Below are positions 1-8,500 of a stretch of DNA of 19,501 nt, piece by piece; the stretch's first letter is position 1, and the number at the start of each line of letters is the position of its first letter. Origin of the DNA: DAOOPX01 sp964653045 (GTDB lineage Bacteria > Patescibacteriota > Microgenomatia > UBA1400 > PJMF01). The notes beneath the pieces were generated by a model. It did not search any database. It was not told the DNA's origin and saw only the letters and a list, made by a program, of their open reading frames with translations. A program made the translations under genes and the position numbers. The stretch lies in contig CAZZBW010000017.1 in the NCBI GenBank assembly GCA_964653045.1, positions 1 to 19,501 on the forward strand, written 5' to 3'.

Positions 1-830
1 GCATAAACTGGAACCAGTTTGTACTCAATCACAGCTTTGCGCAGCGCCTGTTTCAACTCAATCAAAGAGATCTCTTCTTCTCTGAGGAATTTTTCCATTA
101 AAGCATCATCTGTTTCGGCAATAGCTTCGACTAACTCCGCCCGCATTTTTTCAACTTCTGTTTTAAATTCTTCTGGAATTTCTCTTTCTTCAGGTTCAGT
201 CGCGGCGGCATGATCTTCCCAAAATTGAGCTTTTTGCTCGATCAGTTGAATTACCCCCTCGAATGAGTTCTCAGCCCCCATCGGCACCACCATTACAGCT
301 GGCTTAACTCCAAACTTCATCTTGATATCTTCTATTACTGCTTTGAAGTCAGCACCGAGTTTATCCATTTTGTTAACAAAACAGATTCTCGGCACACTAT
401 ACTTGTCTGCTTGTCTCCAAACCGTCTCTGATTGTGATTGCACTCCCTCGCTAGCATCGAGGACAGTAATCCCGCCATCCAATACTCTAAGTGAGCGCTC
501 GACTTCCGCAGTAAAATCGACGTGTCCGGGAGTATCAATAATATTGAAACGATATGTTTCCTTTGGTAAATGAGTTTTAAAGTAAGGTTTCCAGAATGTG
601 GTGGTGGCTGCTGAGACAATGGTTATCCCTCTTTCCTGCTCCTGTTCCATCCAATCCATGGTGGCAGCGCCTTCATGAACTTCACCGATTTTGTAGGTTC
701 TACCGGTATAAAACAAAATTCTTTCAGTCGTGGTAGTTTTGCCAGCATCAATGTGAGCAATAATACCAATGTTGCGGATTCTCTCCAAAGGAATATTATT
801 TCTATTATCTCCTATACCAGGTTGTGACAT
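1..830 (-). CDS. fusA: Elongation factor G, N-terminal part (cut by window edge)
   Basis: EF-G is the GTPase that drives translocation of tRNA and mRNA on the ribosome. The gene starts with ATG at 828-830 and runs off the left edge, so about 276 of the usual ~700 residues are visible. I translated it by hand. The GTPase motifs are clear: P-loop AHIDAGKT at residues 25-32, the switch I segment ending RGITI near residue 70, DTPGHVDF at 99-106 and NKMD at 153-156. The fragment stops just before the expected G5 motif. An AAGGA ribosome-binding site lies about 5 bases upstream of the ATG. It follows rpsG after a 92-base gap, the standard rpsL-rpsG-fusA order. I see no frameshift in the visible part. 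Confidence 0.97.
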   Translation of the reverse strand, partial: MSQPGIGDNRNNIPLERIRNIGIIAHIDAGKTTTTERILFYTGRTYKIGEVHEGAATMDWMEQEQERGITIVSAATTTFWKPYFKTHLPKETYRFNIIDTPGHVDFTAEVERSLRVLDGGITVLDASEGVQSQSETVWRQADKYSVPRICFVNKMDKLGADFKAVIEDIKMKFGVKPAVMVVPMGAENSFEGVIQLIEQKAQFWEDHAAATEPEEREIPEEFKTEVEKMRAELVEAIAETDDALMEKFLREEEISLIELKQALRKAVIEYKLVPVY

Positions 831-922
831 ATTTTTCCTTATTTTATTGAGCGGATAAGTCTGACTCAAGTCTTTCACTAACTCAATTTTACTTCACAAA
901 ATCTGAGTTATAAACTAACTCA

Positions 923-1399
923 TTACCATCTGAAATGGGCAAATGCTTTGTTGGATTCAGCCATACGATGGGCAGTATTTTTGTGCTCTACTGCTCCACC
1001 TTGATCTTTAAGAGCATCTGTCATCTCAGCAGTCAATTTTTGAGCAAAAGTTTGGTACTGGGAGCTAGGGCGCTTGCGTGCCTCTTGAATCAACCAGCGA
1101 AGTGCTAAAGCAAAAGCGCGCTGAGGTCGTACAGGAGTTGGCACTTGATAAGCTGCTCCACCGATTCTTCTTGAGCGAACCTCAACTTGGGGAGACACTC
1201 TCGCCACCACTTCATCAAAAACTTCAAGAGCCTTTTTACCAGTATTTTTTTCGAGACTTTCTAAAACCAGATAAACCTGTTTTTGGGCAACACTTTTCTT
1301 ACCGTCATGCATGACACTATTAACCAGTTTTGCAATCTTGGTTGAATTATAGCGTGGGTCAGGCTGAACTTTTCTAGTAAATGTGCGTTTAATTCTCAT
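923..1399 (-). CDS. rpsG: Small ribosomal subunit protein uS7
   Basis: S7 is a primary 16S rRNA-binding protein that nucleates assembly of the 30S head and sits near the E-site tRNA. The product is 158 residues, normal for the family. It opens with a basic stretch followed by the family hallmark PDPRYNS, then VMHDGKKS near residues 29-36, and ends with HRMAESNKAFAHFRW, which matches the usual S7 C-terminus. The start is ATG at 1397-1399, 19 bases after the rpsL stop; no strong ribosome-binding site is seen, so translational coupling to rpsL is plausible. A small hairpin (6-bp stem, 905-921) lies just past the stop, without a U-run. Confidence 0.97.
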   Translation of the reverse strand: MRIKRTFTRKVQPDPRYNSTKIAKLVNSVMHDGKKSVAQKQVYLVLESLEKNTGKKALEVFDEVVARVSPQVEVRSRRIGGAAYQVPTPVRPQRAFALALRWLIQEARKRPSSQYQTFAQKLTAEMTDALKDQGGAVEHKNTAHRMAESNKAFAHFRW

Positions 1400-1418
1400 A
1401 TTCGATCACTAATTACAT

Positions 1419-1832
1419 TTATGCTGCTAATTTTGCACCATATTTACTACGAGAAGTTTTTCTGTTTGCGACACCTGCACAATCAAATTTGCCACGAATG
1501 ATGTGATACTTAACACCAGGAAGATCTTTGACCCTACCGCCTCTGACCATCACAATACTGTGCTCAGCCAATGAGTGACCTTCACCCATGATATAAGCCG
1601 TGACCTCCATCTTGTTGGACAACCTCACCCTGGCAACTTTTCTTAAAGCTGAGTTAGGTTTTTTCGGCGTCATTGTTTTAACCACTGTACAAACACCGCG
1701 CTTCTGCGCATTAGTAGTCGAAACAAAACGATTGGTTAGAGAATTAAAGCTCTTTCTCAAAGCGGTTGCTTTAATTTTGTTGGGCTTCGCTTTGCGTCCA
1801 CCTTTTCGAATGAGTTGATTGACTGTTGGCAT
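1419..1832 (-). CDS. rpsL: Small ribosomal subunit protein uS12
   Basis: S12 lines the decoding centre of the 30S subunit and helps control accuracy. The product is 137 residues. Diagnostic motifs are NQLIRK (5-10), QKRGVCT (43-49), PKKPNSALRK (56-65), VRGGRVKDLPGV (96-107) and SRSKYGAK (127-134). Both lysines where streptomycin-resistance changes usually arise (in PKKPNS and in RVKDLPG) are wild type. Between NQLIRK and QKRGVC there are 32 residues against 18 in E. coli; the spacing matches the longer Bacillus-type S12. GEGHSLAEHS replaces the common G-I-G-H-N-L-Q-E-H-S. The ATG is at 1830-1832. No Shine-Dalgarno is obvious, and a candidate promoter lies about 30 bases upstream in the rpoC-rpsL gap. 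Confidence 0.97.
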   Translation of the reverse strand: MPTVNQLIRKGGRKAKPNKIKATALRKSFNSLTNRFVSTTNAQKRGVCTVVKTMTPKKPNSALRKVARVRLSNKMEVTAYIMGEGHSLAEHSIVMVRGGRVKDLPGVKYHIIRGKFDCAGVANRKTSRSKYGAKLAA

Positions 1833-1862
1833 ATATATTTAAACTTGTTTTCGTGGCTGTCA

Positions 1863-1873
1863 ATTGTAACACA
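1863..1873 (-). promoter_or_regulatory. Candidate extended -10 promoter for rpsL-rpsG-fusA
   Basis: On the minus strand the 67-base gap between rpoC and rpsL contains TGTGTTACAAT: an extended -10 (TG, one base, then TACAAT, five of six matches to TATAAT). No good -35 hexamer is seen at 16-18 bases, so it would depend on the TG extension. Transcription would start near 1856, giving a ~24-base leader. The same 11 bases occur in the rpoB promoter. It would allow the ribosomal genes to be made separately from read-through of rpoBC. Confidence 0.5.
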
Positions 1874-1899
1874 ATCAAGAAAATAAATAACCAGAAAAA

Positions 1900-4800
1900 T
1901 TAAATTTCAATTCTCGCCCTTTCGTCCGAGGTAGGAATCAACCGACCAATAATAATATTTTCTTTCAGTCCCTCGAGGTGATCGATTAACCCCGCTGCCG
2001 CCGCATCAGTCAAAACATTTTTTGTGTGTTGGAATGACGCCGCAGATAACCAAGAATTAGTGAACAGTGAAGAACGGGTAATACCCAAAAGCATAATCTT
2101 GGCCGTTGCTGGTTGGCCACCTGCTGCAATACTGCCTTCGTTCTCATCAATAAACCGACCCTTCTCGACAATTTCCCCAGTCAAGAAATCAGTGTCACCG
2201 ACTGACTCGATTTGCAACTTATCACTCATCTTGCGCACAATCACCTCAAAGTGTTTGTCATTAATCGGAATTCCTTGTGATTCATAAACTGCTTGAATGG
2301 CATTGATCACTTGATTTTGTGCGATCAATAAACCTCTCAAAGTCATCAGTTCATTGATGTTCAATGAGCCTTCAGTTAGTTGTTGACCCAAATGAACTAA
2401 TTGGCCGTCTTGCACCAACAAATTAACCTGAGCTGGCATCTCAAAGACAGAGGGTGGATAAGCTTTGTCCGATGGATTAATTGTTAATACTTTTTGTCCT
2501 TCTTTCTGTGAAATTTTGAGTTTGCCACTCACGTCAGCCAAAATCGCTGCCGATTTTGGCACACGCATCTCAAACAACTCCTCTACACGAGGTAATCCCT
2601 GAGTCACATCCAAACCAACAATTCCCCCAGAGTGCTTAACACGCATTGTCAGCTGTGTACCTGGCTCACCTATAGACTGGGCAGCAATAACTCCAACCGG
2701 TACACCAACTTCAACAATTTTTCTGGTAGAAAAGTCCCAGCCATAACACTTGGCGCACATACCCTTACGAAGCTCACATGTCAAAGGTGAGAACACTGCA
2801 ACTTGATCTACTCCCGCCTGACTAATCAGCTCAGCGATTTCCGGAGTTATCACTTCGCCAGACTTAACCAAAAATTGGTTGCCTTTCTTGACAGAGCTGG
2901 CTGCCACTCTTCCAGAAATTCGCAGGTGAAAAGAGTCTACCCGAGGATTTCTTTCGATGATAACGTTTTTATCAGTACCACAGTCTTCGTGACGAATAAT
3001 TACATCATGTGCCACATCCACCAACCGGCGTGTTAAGTAACCTGCGTCAGCAGTTTTAATGGCTGAATCTGTCAAACCTTTTCTCGAGCCTCTTGCCGAG
3101 GTCACGTACTCAAAGATTGATAAGCCTTCTCTAAAGTTCGACTTGGTAGGCATCTCCACAATATTACCCAATGGATCTACAACCAATCCTCTCATGGCCG
3201 CTAGCTGCTTGACTTGATCTTTGGAAGCACGAGTACCTCCTGATTGAATCATAATTTTTACCACGTTGTTTTGATCGTAGGAATCCCAAGTCTTTTCTGC
3301 GACCACGTCAGTTGTGTGCATCCAAAGATCAAAAACTGAGCGCTTGCGCTCATCGTTAGAGATTAAGCCTTCCAAGTATTGCTCTTGAATGACTTCAGCA
3401 GTTTTATTGGCACCTTCAATAATCTCATCTTTTTCAGGGATGATGGCACAGTCGGTAACTGAAACTGACAATCCAGACTCGGTTGCAGCTCTAAATCCGA
3501 GATCTTTGATCTCATCAATCATTCTGGTGACCTCTTGCCACTCCTCTTGCTCGATCGCTTTGGTGACAATCTGTTTAATCTTACCAGCGTTGACCGCCTC
3601 ATTAATAAATGAGAACGAACTTGGCAAAATATCATTAAACTGTAATCGTCCTACAGTGGTTGTGATTCGCTTATCAGCATCGATTCTCACCTCAATTTCT
3701 TGATTGAGTGAGATCGCTCCCACTTGATAGGCATGATAACACTCCTGCTTTGAAGCAAAGACTGAAGAGTGCTTACTCAGTTTGCTATCCATCAAGGTGT
3801 GAAAATAAACACCAAGTGCCATCTCTTTATTGGGAACTGTAATTGGCTCGCCATTTGCTGGTTTGAGCAAGTTGTGGCTAGACATAACTAACTCGCGACA
3901 CTCCTCTTGAGCCATGTCGGTCAATGGCACATGCACAGCCATCTGGTCTCCATCAAAGTCAGCGTTGTAACCAGAACACACACAAGGATGAAGCCTAATA
4001 GCACTTCCCTCAACTAAGATGGGGAAAAAAGACTGCATGCCCAATTTATGCAAGGTTGGGGCACGATTGAGAATCACGGGATGATTGGCAGTGACCTTTT
4101 CTAAAATATCGTAAACTTCTGGTTCGTGGTGATCAATTAATTGCCGAGCACTTTTGACGTTCGGCGCTACTCCTTGAACGATCAACTCACGTAAAACGTA
4201 GGGTTTAAACATTTCTAAAGCCATGTCTTTAGGAATACCACACTCGTTCAGCTTCAATTCCGGACCCACCACAATCACACTTCTTCCAGAGTAATCTACT
4301 CTTTTACCCAACAGGTTTTGTCTGAAACGCCCTTGCTTACCGCGCAGCATCTCCGACAATGACTTGAGTGGGCGACGCGTCGAACGCTGCGTCTGACGGG
4401 CTTGTGAACCATCAATTAGAGAATCCACCGCTTCCTGAAGCATGCGTTTTTCATTGCGCAAAATGATTTCAGGTGCGCCAAGTTCAATGAGATGCTTCAA
4501 GCGGTTGTTGCGGTTAATCACGCGGCGATACAGATCATTTAAATCTGAAGTGGCAAATCTACCACCAGAAAGTTGGACCATTGGTCTCAGGTCTGGAGGG
4601 ATAACGGGTAAAACAGTCAAGAACATCCAAGCTGGATCAATTTGCGCCTTACGTAAACCTTCGATGACGCGCAAACGTTTGGCAGCTTTAATCCGTCTCA
4701 CGCCTTTAGCTTTTGCCATCTCCTTACGCAGTTGGGTTACTAGCTCTTCCAAATCAACTCTCTGAATTAACTCCAAAACGCTTTCAGCTCCCATGCCAAC

Positions 4801-5583
4801 TTTAAGGTGAGAGCTGACATCATACTCATCTAGTTTCAGATACTCATCTTCTGTCAAAATCGTGCCAAAACCAACTCGTGCAACTAACTCACCAACAGTT
4901 TGATAAATCTCTTTAGTTTGCTCGATTTGATTTTCTTGTTGTCGGTTAAGGGCGATGACTTTATTTTTATACTTAATTTCTAACTCAGCCAGTTTCAATT
5001 GGAGTGTCTCTTTACTCTTAACTTTTTCTTTAACTGCTGATTTTTCTTGAGAATGAGCTTTGTGCAACTCATCAAGCGATTCTTGCGTAGTTTGCTTTAA
5101 GCTTTCGATCGCCACTTCTAGATCTTCATTAATTTTGGCGATGTTGGCAACCCGCTCTTCATCATCGATCGCTAAAACTAGATACTTGGAAAAATATATG
5201 ATCGAGTTTAAGTTTTTTGGTGAAATATCGAGCAAAAGTGATAATTTAGATGGCGCACCCTTGAAAAACCAGATGTGAGCAACTGGTGCCGCTAAATTTA
5301 TATGACCCATGCGCTCGCGTCGCACTTTTGACTGAGTAATTTCTACACCACATTTATCACAAATTATGCCTCGGTAGCGAGCGCCCTTATATTTACCACA
5401 GTAACACTCAAAATCTTTAATTGGTCCAAAGATTTTTTCGTCAAAGAGACCATCGTTCTCTGCTTTGAGCGAACGGTAGTTAATTGTCTCAGGCTTCCTG
5501 ACTTCTCCATGAGACCAAGAGTGGACCACTTCGGGAGAAGCAATCCGAATTTCTAAAGCGTTAAAATCGATGATGTTTTTCAT
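1900..5583 (-). CDS. rpoC: DNA-directed RNA polymerase subunit beta'
   Basis: Beta' carries the catalytic magnesium of RNA polymerase. I choose ATG at 5581-5583 (1227 residues, MKNIIDFNALEIRI), 4 bases after the rpoB stop with AAAGAG upstream; a GTG at 5607 would overlap rpoB. Zinc site 1 is C60, C62, C75, C78. The catalytic loop NADFDGD is residues 540-546 with D542, D544 and D546. Zinc site 2 is C868, C936, C943, C946. The trigger loop begins MRVKHSGG at 980-987, with the catalytic histidine H984 kept but V-K where most bacteria have T-F. A charged coiled-coil insert occupies roughly residues 140-235, between the zinc domain and the MGAES segment; Bacillus lacks it and Mycobacterium has one of similar size. 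There is no large E. coli-type trigger-loop insertion. Confidence 0.98.
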   Translation of the reverse strand: MKNIIDFNALEIRIASPEVVHSWSHGEVRKPETINYRSLKAENDGLFDEKIFGPIKDFECYCGKYKGARYRGIICDKCGVEITQSKVRRERMGHINLAAPVAHIWFFKGAPSKLSLLLDISPKNLNSIIYFSKYLVLAIDDEERVANIAKINEDLEVAIESLKQTTQESLDELHKAHSQEKSAVKEKVKSKETLQLKLAELEIKYKNKVIALNRQQENQIEQTKEIYQTVGELVARVGFGTILTEDEYLKLDEYDVSSHLKVGMGAESVLELIQRVDLEELVTQLRKEMAKAKGVRRIKAAKRLRVIEGLRKAQIDPAWMFLTVLPVIPPDLRPMVQLSGGRFATSDLNDLYRRVINRNNRLKHLIELGAPEIILRNEKRMLQEAVDSLIDGSQARQTQRSTRRPLKSLSEMLRGKQGRFRQNLLGKRVDYSGRSVIVVGPELKLNECGIPKDMALEMFKPYVLRELIVQGVAPNVKSARQLIDHHEPEVYDILEKVTANHPVILNRAPTLHKLGMQSFFPILVEGSAIRLHPCVCSGYNADFDGDQMAVHVPLTDMAQEECRELVMSSHNLLKPANGEPITVPNKEMALGVYFHTLMDSKLSKHSSVFASKQECYHAYQVGAISLNQEIEVRIDADKRITTTVGRLQFNDILPSSFSFINEAVNAGKIKQIVTKAIEQEEWQEVTRMIDEIKDLGFRAATESGLSVSVTDCAIIPEKDEIIEGANKTAEVIQEQYLEGLISNDERKRSVFDLWMHTTDVVAEKTWDSYDQNNVVKIMIQSGGTRASKDQVKQLAAMRGLVVDPLGNIVEMPTKSNFREGLSIFEYVTSARGSRKGLTDSAIKTADAGYLTRRLVDVAHDVIIRHEDCGTDKNVIIERNPRVDSFHLRISGRVAASSVKKGNQFLVKSGEVITPEIAELISQAGVDQVAVFSPLTCELRKGMCAKCYGWDFSTRKIVEVGVPVGVIAAQSIGEPGTQLTMRVKHSGGIVGLDVTQGLPRVEELFEMRVPKSAAILADVSGKLKISQKEGQKVLTINPSDKAYPPSVFEMPAQVNLLVQDGQLVHLGQQLTEGSLNINELMTLRGLLIAQNQVINAIQAVYESQGIPINDKHFEVIVRKMSDKLQIESVGDTDFLTGEIVEKGRFIDENEGSIAAGGQPATAKIMLLGITRSSLFTNSWLSAASFQHTKNVLTDAAAAGLIDHLEGLKENIIIGRLIPTSDERARIEI
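2537..2560. repeat. Inverted repeat inside rpoC (10-bp arms, 4-base loop)
   Basis: GCCAAAATCG at 2537-2546 and CGATTTTGGC at 2551-2560 are perfect complements around CTGC. It encodes P-K-S-A-A-I-L-A of beta', just after the FEMR segment downstream of the trigger loop. Confidence 0.9.
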
Positions 5584-5587
5584 AAAC

Positions 5588-8500
5588 TTACTCTTTGCTT
5601 GGGTCACTTACTACGGCTGGGTCGTCCAGCTGCTCAGAATCTGTCAAAGCAGCTGGATCTGGTTCTGTTTCATCGTCAATTGCGTCCGGGTCAGGCTCTT
5701 CTTCGATTACTACATCAGTAAGCTCTACCTCGTCCTCTTTCAAAAAATCCAGTTTCTCAACTTCTTCAATGACTGGAGGTACAATTACTTCAGCCACTGG
5801 CTCTTCTAATTCTTGAGCCTCGTGAGGAATAACATCAACTACAAGTGAGTTGAGTTCGCGCATCAACACTCTGAAACCCTCAGGTACAGTTGATGCTGGA
5901 ATCGGCAGCCCCTTAACGATTGCTTCAAAGGCTTTTGATCTGCCAATGACATCATCTGATTTAATCGTCAACATTTCTTGTAGGGTGTGCGCAGCTCGAT
6001 GTGCTTCCAAGGCCCAAACCTCCATCTCACCCAATCTCTGTCCACCTCTTTGGGCCTTACCACCCAGTGGCTGTTGGGTCACGAGTGAGTAAGGACCAAT
6101 CGCCCGCGCGTGCATCTTGTCCTCAACCATGTGGCTAAGTTTCAGAATGTAGGCTACACCCACAGCTGTTCTCTCTTTAAACGGCTCGCCCGTTCTACCA
6201 TCGAAAAGCTGCGCTTTACCGTCTTCAGGAAGACCAGCCTTTTTCAACTCTTGCCAAATTCTATTTTCGTCAAACTGTTCAAAAGCTGGGAAAGCAGCCT
6301 TGTAACCTAATTTCTGCGCTGCCCAACCAATGTGTGCCTCAAGCAGTTGACCCATGTTCATTCTTGCCAGAACGGAAAGAGGCGAGATGACAATATCAAC
6401 TGGAGTACCATCATCCAGATGGGGCATATCAGCAATTGGCACGATTTTTGAGATAACACCTTTGTTACCATGTCGACCCGCCAGCTTGTCACCCACCATA
6501 ATTTTCCTGGTTTGAGCGACTTTGACAATAACTTCTTTGAGGGTACCAGGATCAAGCTCATCGCCATCGAGACTATCAAGAATTTGAACATCGATGACGG
6601 TACCGCTCTCACCGTGTGGAATGCGTAATGAAGTGTCTCTGACTTCGCGCGATTTTTCACCAAAAATCGCGCGCAATAATCTTTCTTCAGGTGACAACTC
6701 TGTCTCACCTTTTGGCGCAATTTTACCCACGAGAATATCTCCAGAAGAAACACTACTACCAATCCGAATAATTCCTTCTACAGTCAAGTTGCTCAAAAAC
6801 ACTTCGCTGACATTGGGAATATCGTTGGTCAATTCTTCCGGACCAAGCTTGGTATCCATCACTCTGGTTTTATACTCATTGATCTGAACCGAAGTCAGAA
6901 TGTCTTCTTTGACCAGTCGCTCCGAGATCACAATTGCGTCTTCATAACCCAATCCGTCAAATGAGGCATAGGCAATCAATAAGTTGGCACCTAGAGCTAA
7001 CTCTCCCCCATCGGCCGCAGGTCCATCTATAATGACCTCGCCCGCCGTAACTTTTTGACCGAGAGTGACAACTGGTTTTTGAGTGTAACAAGTACTTTGA
7101 GAGGTCCGCTCAAACTTGGTTACTGTGTAAATTTCCCGATTATCATCTAGAGAAATTATCTCTGAGTCTTTAATTTCTTTTTCTGTTGCTTGTTTGACAT
7201 CTTTGGCTGAAATCTTGATTTCAACTCTGTTACCATCAACATAAACGACTTCTCCAGCGTGTCTGGCCCTGATCGTCCTGCCCATAGCCACAGCTACCTC
7301 TTCTTCCATACCGGTACCGACAATTGGTGCTTGAGGTCTAATTAAAGGCACAGCCTGACACTGCATGTGTGTACCCATTAAAGCTCTGTTAGCTTCATCA
7401 TGAGCAATGAAAGGAATGAGGGAGGCGGAAGTACCCACTACTTGCCTAGGAACCACGTCAATATACTCAACATCAGCGGCAGGACCTTCGATAAATTGAT
7501 TCATGTGACGCATGGCTACCCATTCGTCGGCAATGTAACCTTTTTCATCAACTACTACACCTGCGTGAGTAATTTTATGATCCTCTTCCTCATCAGCTGT
7601 GATGTAGGTGATTTCGTCAGAGACTTTCATCCCATGACCATCGGCCATGACTTTTCGGTATGGTGCTTCGAGAAAACCAAAATCATTGACTTTGGTGTAG
7701 AGTGACAAATAAGTTACCAAACCAATGTTCGGTCCCTCAGGCGATCTGACCGGATCAATGCGCGAGTATTGTGAAGCATTGATGTCGCGCATCGAGAACG
7801 ATGCGCGTTCCCTGGTTACACCACCTGTACCCATCACTGAAAGTCGTCGTAAATTATCAATTTCAGATAAAGGATTGGTTTGATCAAGAATTGTTGACAA
7901 ACGATTTCTCCTAAAGAACTCAGATATGGTCGCAATTAGGGGTCGGGCATTGACCAAAGCTGAAGGGGTCAAAGGTTGATCCGTCTTAGTTAACGACATT
8001 TTTTCCCGAATTGACCGTTCCAAACGAATTAAGCCAATGCGAAATGCTGAGTCCTTGGCTAACTCGCCGATGCTGCGCACCCGGCGGTTACTCAAATGGT
8101 CAATATCATCCACTTTACCTCGGTTGTTCTGTAATCCAATCAAGTACTTAATTGTTTTCACCAAATCATCTGGGGTTAGAGTGTGAATGCTTAGATCGAC
8201 ATCTGATTTCAAGCGTCGATTAAGCTTGTAGCGTCCAACTTTATCCAAGTTATAACGACGCGCGTCAAAAAACAGTTGGTTTAGATAATTGCGAGCAGTA
8301 TCCAAAACAGCTGGTTCCCCAGGTCTCATCTTGGCATATATCTCGATTAAAGCCTCATCTTGTGACTTAGTAGTATCTTTTTCCAGAGTTGAATCGATTA
8401 AATCATACTCATCAAAAGCTGTTTCTTCTTTAAACAACTCACGAATCTGATCGTCAAGACTATAACCAAAAGCCCTGAGCAATGTGGTAATCGGCAACTT

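Noticed and set aside
368..381. 14-base perfect palindrome in fusA (and similar 12-base ones at 65-76, 6842-6853, 13664-13675)
   Set aside because: They have no loop and occur within ordinary coding sequence; self-complementary sites of this size are less surprising, so I did not list them with the hairpins.
905..921. Hairpin just after rpsG as a terminator
   Set aside because: The stem is only 6 bp with a 5-base loop, and no U-run follows; fusA continues the operon.
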